Origin: Mesorhizobium norvegicum
Lineage (GTDB): Bacteria; Pseudomonadota; Alphaproteobacteria; Rhizobiales; Rhizobiaceae
Reading direction: 5' to 3'
Length of the DNA stretch: 57,084 nt
Assembly: GCF_004919685.1 (NCBI RefSeq)
Contig: NZ_SMYZ01000024.1
Span: 1-57,084, forward strand
In this document: positions 20,466-29,956 of the stretch, piece after piece
Numbering within the stretch: position 1 is the stretch's first letter
Layout: each line of letters starts with the position of its first letter
Notes under the pieces: model-generated
What the model was told of the DNA's origin: nothing
Seen by the model: the letters and a program-made list of their open reading frames with translations, nothing else
Databases searched by the model: none
Made by a program: the position numbers and the translations under genes

Positions 20466-21030
20466 TCCGGAAAAGACAGAGTTGAGCCGTTTGCTGCGCC
20501 GCATCGCGCTTGCCGGCCTGGTCGGCTCGCTCGCGCTTGTCTCGGCCTGTACGGTGCGGCCGCTCTATTCGAGTGCGCCGCTGTCGGGTTCGCAGGTCAG
20601 CGCCAGTGCCGAACTGGCGTCGATCGGCATCAAGCCGGTCGGCTCGCGTTACGGCCAGCAGGTGCGCAACAATTTGATTTTCGGGTTTGGACGAGGCGCC
20701 GGCGAGCCGGCCTCACCGGCCTATTCGCTCACTCTCGGCGTGACCGAAGCCGTCGAGTCCTCGGCACTTGTGCAGGTCGGAACCGACCAGGACGAGCCGA
20801 CCGCCGGTTCCGTGACGCTGACCGGCACCTATACGCTGGCCGATGCGAAGACCGGTGTGGTGATAGCGTCCGGCAAGCGTTCGATCACCTCGTCCTTCGA
20901 CAGGCCGCGTCAGGAATTCGCCGCATACCGGGCGCAGATCGACGCCGAGAACCGCGCCGCGCGCGAACTGGCGGAAGCGCTACAACTGTCCATCGCCCAG
21001 GATCTGGTCAGGCACGCCAAGGCTGGCTAG
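20452..21030 (+). CDS. lptE: LPS assembly lipoprotein LptE
   Basis: 192 residues. A lipoprotein signal with lipobox LVSAC (Cys33) is followed by TVRPLYS, the alphaproteobacterial LptE signature. The body has the alternating beta/alpha pattern of the family, and the C-terminal helix carries many Ala. LptE plugs the LptD barrel in the outer membrane for LPS insertion. It overlaps leuS by 14 nt and so is translationally coupled. In many alphaproteobacteria holA follows; here none does. Confidence 0.9.
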   Translation: MSLPDPEKTELSRLLRRIALAGLVGSLALVSACTVRPLYSSAPLSGSQVSASAELASIGIKPVGSRYGQQVRNNLIFGFGRGAGEPASPAYSLTLGVTEAVESSALVQVGTDQDEPTAGSVTLTGTYTLADAKTGVVIASGKRSITSSFDRPRQEFAAYRAQIDAENRAARELAEALQLSIAQDLVRHAKAG

Positions 21031-21454
21031 CGCGGCTCATCGCTCCCCGGAAACGGTCTAGAGCAGTTCACCGTTTCACGGAAACGGCGAGCTACTCTAA
21101 TTCTTTGTTTTGACGCAATTCTCTAGGGAAAGCGCTACGCGCTTTTCCCGGGAAAACCGCTTTACACTTTTCCTAGAATTGCTCTAGCGCCCCAAGCATG
21201 AAATGACGATCCGGCCCCCGAAGCTAGATCGTCCGGCATTGCTGCGACAATGCGCCACCACACATCCTCAATGACACGGCGAGCAGATCGCGCCACCGGC
21301 GTGTGCGCCGTGAGATGACGATTCGGTCGCGTCGCTCTTGGAGGCTGTCACGCCGATTTTGCTGCCCAAGGATCGCCCGGCGGTCCATCCGGGAAGCAAC
21401 TGTTAACCACTCGCTCCCTATGTCTCGGCAGACATTGCAGAGTGAGTCTTGAGA
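21031..21454. other. Intergenic region lptE to ftsK containing a mosaic repeat
   Basis: About 420 bp with no credible gene. The left part (21058-21187) is a rhizobial mosaic repeat, described separately. The right part (21188-21454) is non-coding and presumably holds the ftsK promoter. It also contains two related ATGA-(A/G)-ATGACGAT tracts (near 21200 and 21313), possibly remnants of a second repeat. No holA-like reading frame is present. Confidence 0.5.
21058..21187. repeat. RIME-like palindromic intergenic mosaic element
   Basis: Begins CTAGAGCAGTTCACCGTTTC and ends CCTAGAATTGCTCTAG, with inner inverted blocks (CACCGTTTC/GAAACGG; GGGAAAGCG/CGCTTTTCCC; GCGCTACGCGC). The termini CTAGAGCA.. 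and ..TGCTCTAG are inverted. From memory this matches the Rhizobium-specific intergenic mosaic element type that occurs in many copies in Mesorhizobium and Sinorhizobium genomes. Not mobile-element coding. Confidence 0.7.
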
Positions 21455-24166
21455 ATGGAAGCCAGGCGTTTTCCCCGGGTCAATTTGGTGAAGGCAGCAT
21501 CGCCCGACGATCCCGAGGGGAAGCGTTTCGACGGCATCAACGACAAGGGCGGTCAGCGAACGTCTTCAGCCGCGACAGGCGCTCTTGATCGTCCGACTCA
21601 CAAGGGACTGGATGGCCGGCAGCCCGGCACGCAGCAGGCCGGCTATTCCGCACCGGTTGTCGATCTCGGCGGCAACAAGCGGCCCTATATGGAGCCGAGG
21701 GGTGGCGCGGAGGCGAGCAACGCGCCCTCGAAAACCGGGGAGATCGAAAGCCCTGCCTGGCAGGAATATTTCTTCCTCGCACCCAACGTGCGGTTTACCC
21801 GCACACCGGACTATGAACCCAAAAAGCAGCGCCAGCAGCAAGACCGCCTTGTCGGGCAAGCCGGTCCAGGGGCCGTTCCGACGCAGCAAGCAACCGGGCA
21901 ACCGATGGTCGATGAGGCATCCTCCACGCCCTCGCTCCTGGCATTGCCGGCATCGGTGAAAAGCCCCGCCTCCCAGCCGCTGGCCGGCCGCGGAGCCATC
22001 ACGCAAAAGTCGTCACCGCCGGCTGCGGCTTTCGTTCCCCAGGGCCGCGCCGGAGAGAAGGCGCCAGTCGTTGCGCCGGTGCCGCCGAAGACGGCCGCAA
22101 CGGAACGAGCAGCCGCGCGCACGATTGCCGCTCCGGGCGCCCCGATCAAGCCGGCCGCCCCCGAAAAGCTGCGCTGGCCCCATCTTTCGGATCATGCTTT
22201 CTTCGAGGCTATGGCGCCCTATCTGGTCGATGTTTCATCCCAGGCCCGGCAGGTCAGCCCAACCTCGCTAGTACCGGTCGCCGCAGTGCCCGTCGCCGCT
22301 GCGCGGGTCGACATCCGCCCGCCAATAGCGGCCGATGCGACCTCGCTGTTTCGTGTCATCGAATGGCTTCCAGGCCAGGTCTCGAAGCCTTTGCCGGACG
22401 TCTCGCCGGCCAATTCGAACCAGGCCGCCGTCCAGTCCGACGTGCCTGCGAGCAGCGTGCCGTTCCGGGCCGAGGCCGTCGCAATCCCCGCTGCCAAAAG
22501 CGCTGCTGTTCCCGCACCGGCCGCGCCAGGTGTGGGCGTCCCCGTCAGGGTCGCTGCCGCCCGCTCTTCACGCTTGCCTCGGACCGGCAAAATCGGGCCA
22601 TCAACATCGGGCGATCCCTATGAGCTTCCCCCGGAAGGCCTGTTGCAGCAGCCACCGGAGGGACAAGGCTTCTACATGTCGCAGGAGCGGCTCGAGCAGA
22701 ACGCCGATCTGTTGGAGAGCGTGCTCGAAGATTTCGGTGTGCGCGGCGAGATCATTCATGTTCGCCCCGGCCCGGTCGTCACGCTCTATGAATTCGAACC
22801 GGCGCCGGGCGTCAAATCCTCTCGCGTCATCGGGCTTGCCGATGATATCGCCCGCTCCATGTCGGCGATTTCGGCGCGCGTCGCCGTCGTGCCTGGCCGC
22901 AATGTCATCGGCATCGAGCTTCCAAACGAGACCCGCGAAACCGTCTATTTCCGCGAGTTGATCGAATCGGAGGGCTTTCGCAAGACCAGCTGCAAGCTGG
23001 CGCTTTGTCTCGGCAAGACGATCGGGGGTGAGCCGGTCATTGCCGAGCTGGCGAAGATGCCTCATTTGCTCGTGGCCGGAACCACCGGCTCCGGCAAGTC
23101 GGTTGCCATCAACACCATGATCCTGTCGTTGCTCTACCGGCTGAAGCCGGAAGAATGCCGGCTGATCATGGTCGATCCCAAGATGCTTGAACTCTCCGTC
23201 TATGACGGCATCCCGCATCTTCTGACGCCCGTCGTCACGGACCCCAAAAAAGCCGTTACCGCGCTCAAATGGGCCGTGCGCGAAATGGAGGACCGGTATC
23301 GCAAGATGGCGCGGCTCGGTGTGCGCAACATCGACGGCTACAACGAGCGTGCCGCCGCTGCCCGCGACAAGGGCGAGACGGTTGTCATGACCGTGCAGAC
23401 CGGCTTCGAAAAGGGTACCGGCGAGCCGCTTTTCGAGCAGCAGGAAATCGACCTTGCGCCGATGCCCTACATCGTCGTCATCGTCGACGAGATGGCCGAC
23501 CTGATGATGGTTGCCGGCAAGGAGATCGAAGGCGCCATCCAGCGTCTGGCGCAGATGGCGCGCGCTGCCGGCATTCACCTGATCATGGCAACGCAGCGCC
23601 CCTCGGTCGATGTTATCACGGGCACGATCAAGGCCAATTTCCCGACCCGGATTTCCTTCCAGGTTACATCCAAGATCGACAGCCGCACCATCCTGGGCGA
23701 GCAGGGCGCCGAACAACTGCTTGGCCAGGGCGACATGTTGCACATGATGGGTGGCGGGCGCATTTCCCGCGTGCATGGCCCCTTTGTTTCGGACGCGGAG
23801 GTCGAGCATGTCGTCGCGCATCTGAAGGCGCAGGGCCGCCCTGAATATCTGGAAACCGTTACAGCCGACGAGGATGAGGAAGAAATCGAAGACGACCAGC
23901 GCGCGGTCTTCGACAAGGGATCCGTTGCCGCCGAAGACAGCGATGCCATCTATGACGAGGCGGTCAAGGTGGTGGTGCGCGACAAGAAGTGTTCGACGTC
24001 TTACATCCAGCGGCGCCTGGGCATCGGCTACAACCGCGCCGCATCCCTGGTCGAACGCATGGAAAAAGAAGGATTGGTCGGCACACCCAACCATGTCGGC
24101 AAACGCGAAATCATCATGGGCCGGCGCCAGCAGGCGACCGCGCCTGACGATGACAGTGCGGATTGA
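21455..24166 (+). CDS. ftsK: DNA translocase FtsK, form without N-terminal membrane domain
   Basis: 903 residues. The N-terminal 390 residues are a Pro/Ala/Gln-rich disordered linker with no hydrophobic membrane helices, unlike canonical FtsK with four. The alpha domain (about 400-470, [20 protein letters not shown]) is followed by the beta RecA-like motor with Walker A GTTGSGKS at 542-549, [11 protein letters not shown] and [13 protein letters not shown]. The C-terminal gamma winged helix (about 825-890) includes [16 protein letters not shown] and contacts KOPS/XerD. The family moves chromosome termini at division. Start ATG at 21455; a TTG 2 codons upstream is also possible. It may be a second, soluble FtsK paralog. 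Confidence 0.88.
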   Translation: MEARRFPRVNLVKAASPDDPEGKRFDGINDKGGQRTSSAATGALDRPTHKGLDGRQPGTQQAGYSAPVVDLGGNKRPYMEPRGGAEASNAPSKTGEIESPAWQEYFFLAPNVRFTRTPDYEPKKQRQQQDRLVGQAGPGAVPTQQATGQPMVDEASSTPSLLALPASVKSPASQPLAGRGAITQKSSPPAAAFVPQGRAGEKAPVVAPVPPKTAATERAAARTIAAPGAPIKPAAPEKLRWPHLSDHAFFEAMAPYLVDVSSQARQVSPTSLVPVAAVPVAAARVDIRPPIAADATSLFRVIEWLPGQVSKPLPDVSPANSNQAAVQSDVPASSVPFRAEAVAIPAAKSAAVPAPAAPGVGVPVRVAAARSSRLPRTGKIGPSTSGDPYELPPEGLLQQPPEGQGFYMSQERLEQNADLLESVLEDFGVRGEIIHVRPGPVVTLYEFEPAPGVKSSRVIGLADDIARSMSAISARVAVVPGRNVIGIELPNETRETVYFRELIESEGFRKTSCKLALCLGKTIGGEPVIAELAKMPHLLVAGTTGSGKSVAINTMILSLLYRLKPEECRLIMVDPKMLELSVYDGIPHLLTPVVTDPKKAVTALKWAVREMEDRYRKMARLGVRNIDGYNERAAAARDKGETVVMTVQTGFEKGTGEPLFEQQEIDLAPMPYIVVIVDEMADLMMVAGKEIEGAIQRLAQMARAAGIHLIMATQRPSVDVITGTIKANFPTRISFQVTSKIDSRTILGEQGAEQLLGQGDMLHMMGGGRISRVHGPFVSDAEVEHVVAHLKAQGRPEYLETVTADEDEEEIEDDQRAVFDKGSVAAEDSDAIYDEAVKVVVRDKKCSTSYIQRRLGIGYNRAASLVERMEKEGLVGTPNHVGKREIIMGRRQQATAPDDDSAD

Positions 24167-24210
24167 GTGGCGGGCTCCTTTGGCGACGTGGCTTAACTGA
24201 AGCGCATTAA

Positions 24211-24235
24211 AAAAAGGCCGGTTGCCCGGCCTTTT
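24211..24235. terminator. Bidirectional rho-independent terminator
   Basis: AAAAAGGCCGG, loop TTGC, CCGGCCTTTT, giving an A-tract and U-tract on both strands. It sits between the convergent ftsK and transaldolase-like genes and serves both. Confidence 0.85.
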
Positions 24236-24256
24236 CTAGTTGAAAGTGGTGTGGCC

Positions 24257-24913
<657 letters not shown>

Positions 24914-25003
24914 GGCGGGTCTCCTGAAGATTCTTATGTGCATGCCATGCACATTCGGGCTCGGCCTTTGATCTAGACCAAAGTCAGGGCAAGGTCACGC
25001 CTC

Positions 25004-27187
25004 ATGATCGAAGATTCGCCCTTTGTCGCAGCCGCACCGGTGCTGGTGCCGATGCCCGCCGAACGCCCCTACACCTATGCCGTGCCGGCCGGCATGCGCG
25101 TGGTGCCGGGCTCGATCGTGCGCGTGCCGCTCGGTCCGCGCCAGGTCGCCGGCATCGTCTGGGACGGTGCGGTCGAGAAGGTCGATGCGAAAAAGCTGCG
25201 CCCCATCGAACAGGTCTTCGATTGCCCGCCGATCGACCGCGCCATGCGCCGTTTCGTCGACTGGGTGGCGCAGTACACGCTGTCGCCGCCAGGCATGGTG
25301 GCGCGCATGCTGCTTCGGGCGCCGGAGGCTTTCGACCCCGAACCGTGGATCGAGGGGCTGCAGCGCACGCTTCTCGCACCCGACCGGATGACGGGCGCCA
25401 GGCAGCGCGTGCTGGAGACGGCCGAAGGCGGGCTTGCCTGGACGCGCTCGGGCCTCGCCCATGCCGCAGGTGTGTCGTCGACGGTGATCGACGGCCTGAG
25501 GGCGCAAGGCGTGTTCGAGACGGTGATGATCCCGCCGCGCCCGGTGGTGGCCGCGCCCGATTCCAGCTACGCCATACCGGAACTGATGCCAGATCAGAGC
25601 GACGCGGCGCTGATGCTGCGCGCCAATGTCGCAGCCGGCGTGTTCAACGTCGCGCTGCTCGACGGCGTCACCGGCTCGGGCAAGACGGAGGTTTATTTCG
25701 AGGCGGTGGCGGCCGCGCTCGACCAGGGCAAGCAGGTGCTGATCCTGCTGCCGGAAATCGCGCTGACGCATGCCTTTCTCGAGCGCTTCCAGCAGCGCTT
25801 CGGCGCCAAGCCGGGCGAATGGCATTCCGACCTGCCGCCGCGGATGCGCGAAAAAGTCTGGCGGCAAGTGGCGGAGGGCGGCGTGCGCGTCGTCGCCGGC
25901 GCGCGCTCGGCGCTGTTCCTGCCGTTCAAGGAGCTCGGCCTGATCGTCATCGACGAGGAGCACGACCCCGCCTACAAGCAGGAGGACCGCGTCTTCTACA
26001 ATGCGCGCGACATGGCCGTGGTGCGCGGCCATATCGGCAGCTTTCCGGTGGTGCTGGCGTCGGCGACGCCGTCGGTCGAAAGCCGGGTCAATGCCAGCCA
26101 AGGCAAATACAACAGGGCCGTTCTTTCCGCTCGCTTCGCCGAGGCGGCGCTGCCGCATCTGAAGACGATCGACATGCGCCGCGCACCGCCGGCGCGCGGC
26201 GGCTTCCTGTCGCCGGTGCTGCTCGACCAGATGCGCCAGACGCTGGAGAGGAAGGAGCAGTCGCTGCTGTTCCTCAACCGGCGCGGTTATGCGCCGCTGA
26301 CGCTGTGCCGGGTCTGCGGCCATCGCTTCGGCTGCCCGGTCTGCTCGGCCTGGCTGGTAGAGCACCGCTTTCGCGGCCAGCTCGTCTGCCATCATTGCGG
26401 GCACAATGAGCGCCGCCCCGAAGCCTGCCCGGAATGCGGTACGCTCGATCATCTGGTCGCCTGCGGGCCAGGTGTCGAGCGCATCGCCGAAGAAGTGGTC
26501 GCGCATTTCCCGGACGCGCGCACCATCGTGCTGTCATCCGACCTGATGGGCGGCGTGAGGCGGTTGCGGCTGGAGCTGGAGGCGATCGCCAATGGCGAGG
26601 CCGACATCGTCATCGGCACGCAGCTCGTCGCCAAGGGGCATAACTTCCCCAACATGACTTTGGTCGGTGTCGTGGATGCCGATCTCGGCCTTGCCAATGG
26701 CGATCCGCGCGCCGCCGAGCGTACGTTCCAGTTGCTCAGCCAGGTGACCGGCCGCGCCGGCCGCACCGGCAAGAAGAGCCTTGGACTGCTGCAGACCTTC
26801 CAGCCCGACCATCCGGTGATGCGGGCGATCGTCTCCGGCGACGCCGAGGCTTTTTACGAGCGCGAGATTGCCGAGCGCGAACGGGCCGCCCTGCCGCCTT
26901 TCGGCCGGCTGGCCGGTGTCATCGTCAGTGCGGTGACGCGGGCGGAAGCCGAGGGCCATGCACGCGGCCTGCGCCGCGCCGCGCCCGAGGCCACCGATCT
27001 GTTCGTGCTGGGGCCAGCCGAGGCGCCGTTGTCACTGCTCGGCGGTCGTCACCGCTTCCGCCTGCTGATCCAGGGCGAGCGACGCGCCGACATGCAAGGG
27101 TTTATTCGCGCGATGCTGGCCAACGGGCCGAAACAGCGCGGCTCGGTTCGGGTGCAGGTCGATATCGATCCGCAGAGCTTTTTGTAA
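25004..27187 (+). CDS. priA: Primosomal protein N' (replication restart helicase PriA)
   Basis: 727 residues. The N-terminal 3'DNA-binding domain (about 10-110) is followed by a SF2 helicase core with Walker A GVTGSGKTE at 221-229, a DEEH box (VIDEEHDPAYKQE), LLFLNRRGYAP and GTQLVAKGHNFPN. Two zinc-binding cysteine groups are visible (CRVCGHRFGCPVC and CHHCGHNERRPEACPECG). Reloads the replisome at collapsed forks. Standard length and composition, consistent with a native housekeeping gene. Followed after 10 bp by the stop of a convergent PIN toxin gene. Confidence 0.96.
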   Translation: MIEDSPFVAAAPVLVPMPAERPYTYAVPAGMRVVPGSIVRVPLGPRQVAGIVWDGAVEKVDAKKLRPIEQVFDCPPIDRAMRRFVDWVAQYTLSPPGMVARMLLRAPEAFDPEPWIEGLQRTLLAPDRMTGARQRVLETAEGGLAWTRSGLAHAAGVSSTVIDGLRAQGVFETVMIPPRPVVAAPDSSYAIPELMPDQSDAALMLRANVAAGVFNVALLDGVTGSGKTEVYFEAVAAALDQGKQVLILLPEIALTHAFLERFQQRFGAKPGEWHSDLPPRMREKVWRQVAEGGVRVVAGARSALFLPFKELGLIVIDEEHDPAYKQEDRVFYNARDMAVVRGHIGSFPVVLASATPSVESRVNASQGKYNRAVLSARFAEAALPHLKTIDMRRAPPARGGFLSPVLLDQMRQTLERKEQSLLFLNRRGYAPLTLCRVCGHRFGCPVCSAWLVEHRFRGQLVCHHCGHNERRPEACPECGTLDHLVACGPGVERIAEEVVAHFPDARTIVLSSDLMGGVRRLRLELEAIANGEADIVIGTQLVAKGHNFPNMTLVGVVDADLGLANGDPRAAERTFQLLSQVTGRAGRTGKKSLGLLQTFQPDHPVMRAIVSGDAEAFYEREIAERERAALPPFGRLAGVIVSAVTRAEAEGHARGLRRAAPEATDLFVLGPAEAPLSLLGGRHRFRLLIQGERRADMQGFIRAMLANGPKQRGSVRVQVDIDPQSFL

Positions 27188-27197
27188 AATTGAAGGG

Positions 27198-27653
27198 TTA
27201 CGCCGCCGAGCCGCCCTCAGTGAAAGGGTTCAGGCAAGGCACATCGAGAACGGCAAAATGCCGGATGTTGGCCGTCAGCACGGAAAGATCGTTTAAACGA
27301 GCCGTCGCTGCGATCAGGATATCTGCCAAGCCCGGACTGAAGCCACGCGCGATAGTGGCGTCTTCCAGCCGTCCGGCTTCCCGCGCGACGGCTGTATCGA
27401 CCGGGATGATGCGTTGGTCGAATTCGATGACCAGGCTTTCGAACCAGAGACTCAGGCGCTCCGCCTTTGCAAGCCCACCTGACCGCGTCAGTTTCGCAAT
27501 GCCTCTTTCCACCTCCAAAACAACGATCGACGATATATGCCAAGTGCCACGTTCCCGCTGTTCGGCAACCCACTTCTGAACGTGGGAGGGAAGCGGGCTA
27601 CGATCGGGTGCGAAGGCCGAGAGAAAAGATGTATCAAGCAGGTAGCCGCTCAA
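27198..27653 (-). CDS. Type II toxin, PIN-domain ribonuclease (VapC/FitB type)
   Basis: 151 residues. PIN acidic residues are Asp7 (YLLDTSFLS), Glu47 (VVLEVERG), Asp111 (GLADILIAA) and Asn129/Asp-like end (TANIRHF). No ATG is available at the correct place; the start must be TTG at 27653, whose TTGA overlaps the antitoxin stop (TTT TGA), so expression should depend on translational coupling and be weaker than that of the antitoxin. Related in type to the toxin at 16251-16652 but diverged. Confidence 0.85.
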   Translation of the reverse strand: MSGYLLDTSFLSAFAPDRSPLPSHVQKWVAEQRERGTWHISSIVVLEVERGIAKLTRSGGLAKAERLSLWFESLVIEFDQRIIPVDTAVAREAGRLEDATIARGFSPGLADILIAATARLNDLSVLTANIRHFAVLDVPCLNPFTEGGSAA

Positions 27654-27895
27654 AATTCGACGTCCCGCGATGGCGATTCATTCCGCTCAAGCTCGATGCC
27701 GCCGGGATACTGAAGCAGGAAGTCGACGAATCTTTTTTGGCTGCTCTGAGGATACAGCTTCCGCCCCTCATCAATCGGCACGACCATGGCAGTCGGCTTG
27801 CCATGCTTCGTAATGATGGTTGGCTCGCCGTTTTCGGCGGCTTCGACGAGTGCCGAGAACCCCGCCTTGGCCTCCCGAACCTGCATGATTTTCAC
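27650..27895 (-). CDS. Type II antitoxin, Phd/YefM family
   Basis: 81 residues from a GTG start preceded by AAGGAG; an internal ATG at codon 4 is the alternative. MQVREAKAGFSALVEAAENGEP and ITKHGKPTAMVVPI are classic Phd/YefM motifs, and the C-terminal tail FLLQYPGGIELERNESPSRD is the toxin-binding part. Coupled by a 4-nt overlap to the PIN toxin. Direct repeats of TGTGGTC sit directly upstream of the ribosome-binding site. Confidence 0.87.
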   Translation of the reverse strand: MKIMQVREAKAGFSALVEAAENGEPTIITKHGKPTAMVVPIDEGRKLYPQSSQKRFVDFLLQYPGGIELERNESPSRDVEF

Positions 27896-27907
27896 AGCGA
27901 CACTCCT

Positions 27908-27935
27908 TGTGGTCTCATGTGGTCATAATATAGGC
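27908..27935 (-). promoter_or_regulatory. Putative antitoxin operator with direct repeats
   Basis: TGTGGTC at 27908-27914 and again at 27918-27924, 10 bp apart (one helical turn), next to a reverse-strand TATATTATG -10-like sequence (about 27924-27934). Position and phasing suit autoregulation by the Phd-type antitoxin. Binding is inferred. Confidence 0.45.
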
Positions 27936-27962
27936 ATTGCAGATGCAAAGGAACAGCCAATC

Positions 27963-28658
27963 ATGAAAACCCTTGGCCTTCTGGGCGGCATGAGCTGGGA
28001 ATCGACCGCCATCTACTATCGCCTGCTTAATGAGATCGTGCGCGAGCGGCTGGGCGGGCTGCATTCGGCCAGGCTTCTGCTGTGGTCGTTCGACTTCGCA
28101 GAGATCGCCGAACGGCAGCATCATGGCGACTGGGACGGCGCCGGCGTGCTTCTGGTCGAGGCCGCCCGCAAACTCGAGGCCGGCGGCGCGGAAGGTCTGC
28201 TTTTGTGCACCAACACCATGCACAAATTGGCCGACCAGGTGCAGGAATCGGTGTCGATTCCGCTGATCCACATCGCCGATGCCACCGCGGTGGCAGTCAA
28301 GCGCGCCGGCATGCAGCGCCCGGCGCTGCTGGCGACGCGCTTCACCATGGAGCAGGATTTCTACAAGGGCCGGCTCGCCGAGAAATACGGCCTGCGGCCC
28401 GTGGTGCCCAATGCGATCGGGCGCGACATGGTCCACCGCGTCATCTACGAGGAATTGTGCCAGGGCATCGTCACGGAAATCTCGAAGGCGGCCTATATCG
28501 CCGAGACCGAACGCCTGCGCCGCGAAGAGGCCGCCGACAGCGTCATCATGGGCTGCACCGAGATCACCATGCTCATCGGCCAGCAGGATTTCGACATTCC
28601 GGTCTTCGACACGACGCGCATTCATGCCGAGGCGGCAGTGGAATTCGCGCTTAGCTGA
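27963..28658 (+). CDS. Aspartate/glutamate racemase family protein
   Basis: 231 residues. LGLLGGMSWESTAIYY at the N-terminus and two catalytic cysteines, Cys82 (LLCTNTMHK) and Cys198 (IMGCTEITM), identify the PLP-independent Asp/Glu/hydantoin racemase superfamily, RacD/YgeA-like branch. Expected to interconvert D/L-aspartate or glutamate, or related amino acids; substrate unresolved. RBS AAAGGA upstream. Divergent from the antitoxin; monocistronic. Confidence 0.9.
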   Translation: MKTLGLLGGMSWESTAIYYRLLNEIVRERLGGLHSARLLLWSFDFAEIAERQHHGDWDGAGVLLVEAARKLEAGGAEGLLLCTNTMHKLADQVQESVSIPLIHIADATAVAVKRAGMQRPALLATRFTMEQDFYKGRLAEKYGLRPVVPNAIGRDMVHRVIYEELCQGIVTEISKAAYIAETERLRREEAADSVIMGCTEITMLIGQQDFDIPVFDTTRIHAEAAVEFALS

Positions 28659-28753
28659 TGCGCTTCTCCTAAAGTGCCGGGAGCCATCTGGCGCGGCGTT
28701 TTTCCTCCGTTAGAATGCCCGGAATTTCAAAACAGGCATTTCGAGGGGACAGT

Positions 28754-29149
28754 ATGGATTTTGCGCTTCCGTGGCCGACGAGCCAGGGCGAATGGCTGGC
28801 GTGGTCGAGCGCCGTCTTCACCGTGCTGCTCGGGCTTTTGTTTTTTCTGGCACCTAGCCTCGCCTTCCGCGCCTTGCGCTTGCAGGTCAAGCCCGAGAAG
28901 GCGGCGGCGATCGCCGAGGGGCGCGGCAGGATGTCGGGCTTCTATCTCGGCGTCGGCCTGTGCTGCATCCTCTTGGCGCAGCCGCTGATCTACATGGCGC
29001 TCGGCTTCTCCTGGCTGTTCACCGCCTTCGGCCGGCTGCTGTCGATGATGTCGGATGGCGCCAACACGCCTTTCAATTGGGTTTCCATCGTGGTGGAATT
29101 GGTGCTGGCGGCATTGCCTCTCGCCTTTGCCTTCGGCTTTCTGCCTTGA
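28754..29149 (+). CDS. Small multi-pass membrane protein (DUF4345-like)
   Basis: 131 residues with four hydrophobic segments (about 18-36, 62-80, 82-97, 108-129). The FGRLLSMMSDG motif in the third loop is, from memory, characteristic of DUF4345-type rhizobial membrane proteins of unknown function. Start at 28754 with GAGGGGA upstream. No operon partner; precedes the ATP synthase operon by about 250 bp. Confidence 0.65.
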   Translation: MDFALPWPTSQGEWLAWSSAVFTVLLGLLFFLAPSLAFRALRLQVKPEKAAAIAEGRGRMSGFYLGVGLCCILLAQPLIYMALGFSWLFTAFGRLLSMMSDGANTPFNWVSIVVELVLAALPLAFAFGFLP

Positions 29150-29231
29150 ATCGTTGGGTATTCCGCGATGGAAGGCGGGTGACTTTCGCCGGATGCGACA
29201 ATAGTGCCTGAAAACCATGCGGAACGACGCA

Positions 29232-29260
29232 TTGCGGTCTTAAAATGCCTGTGCTAGACG
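29232..29260 (+). promoter_or_regulatory. Candidate promoter of the ATP synthase operon
   Basis: TTGCGG (29232-29237), 17-nt spacer, TAGACG (29255-29260), with an A-rich spacer. It resembles the loose rhizobial sigma-70 pattern CTTGAC-N17-CTATAT only partly. Located about 135 bp before atpH; the assignment is tentative. Confidence 0.3.
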
Positions 29261-29395
29261 GCAATCGACTTTCGGCCGGGGATAGCGGAAGCCGCGCCTC
29301 CGTGCTCGAAAAAATGCAGTAAGGTCAAAGATTTAGCCAGAGTTTTTGCTCGCGCCAACAATCTGCGGCCTGTCAGACAAGAGAAAAGACGGTCC

Positions 29396-29956
29396 GTGGC
29401 TCAATCGTCATCGCCAATCTCAGGTGTCGCAGAACGCTATGCGGGTTCGCTGTTCGAACTCGCCCTGCAGGCAAATTCCGTGGCCAAGGTCGAAGCCGAC
29501 CTCAACAGCTTCGAAGCGATGCTCGCGGGCAGCGCTGATCTCACCCGGCTGATCAACAGCCCGGTGTTCTCCAGCGAGGACCAGGCCAAGGCCATCGCGG
29601 CGATCGCCGACAAGGCCGGGATTACCGGCCTCACCGGCAATTTCCTGCGCGTCGTCGCCCGCAACCGCCGCCTGTTCGCCATTCCCGGCATGATCAGGGC
29701 GTTCCGCCAGATCGCCGCCGAACATCGTGGCGAAACCGCTGCTGAAGTGACGTCGGCGCATGAGCTGACCGCTACCCAGCAGACCGAACTCAAGGCGGCG
29801 CTGAAGAGCGTTGCCGGCAAGGACGTGGCCATCTCCGTCACCGTCGATCCGTCGCTGCTCGGCGGGCTGGTGGTCAAGATGGGCTCGCGCCAGATCGATA
29901 CGTCGCTCAAAACCAAACTCAATTCGCTCAAGCTTGCACTGAAAGAGGTCGGCTGA
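29396..29956 (+). CDS. atpH: ATP synthase F1 subunit delta
   Basis: 186 residues from a GTG start (GTG GCT CAA). [13 protein letters not shown] at the N-terminus and the C-terminal [20 protein letters not shown] are signature elements of the OSCP/delta family, which links F1 to the peripheral stalk. First gene of the atpHAGDC operon; its stop overlaps the atpA start (TGATG). The Fo genes are elsewhere, as usual in alphaproteobacteria. Confidence 0.96.
   Translation: MAQSSSPISGVAERYAGSLFELALQANSVAKVEADLNSFEAMLAGSADLTRLINSPVFSSEDQAKAIAAIADKAGITGLTGNFLRVVARNRRLFAIPGMIRAFRQIAAEHRGETAAEVTSAHELTATQQTELKAALKSVAGKDVAISVTVDPSLLGGLVVKMGSRQIDTSLKTKLNSLKLALKEVG

Noticed and set aside
18798..20504. Very long open frame opposite leuS
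   Set aside because: It is the antisense image of leuS at high G+C, Arg/Gly/His-rich with no family motif; leuS is well supported.
21031..21454. Search for holA or another small gene after lptE
   Set aside because: No open frame of useful length with coding character; the space is a mosaic repeat and promoter DNA.
22601..24094. Long open frame opposite ftsK
   Set aside because: Shadow frame with no recognisable domain and no ribosome-binding site.
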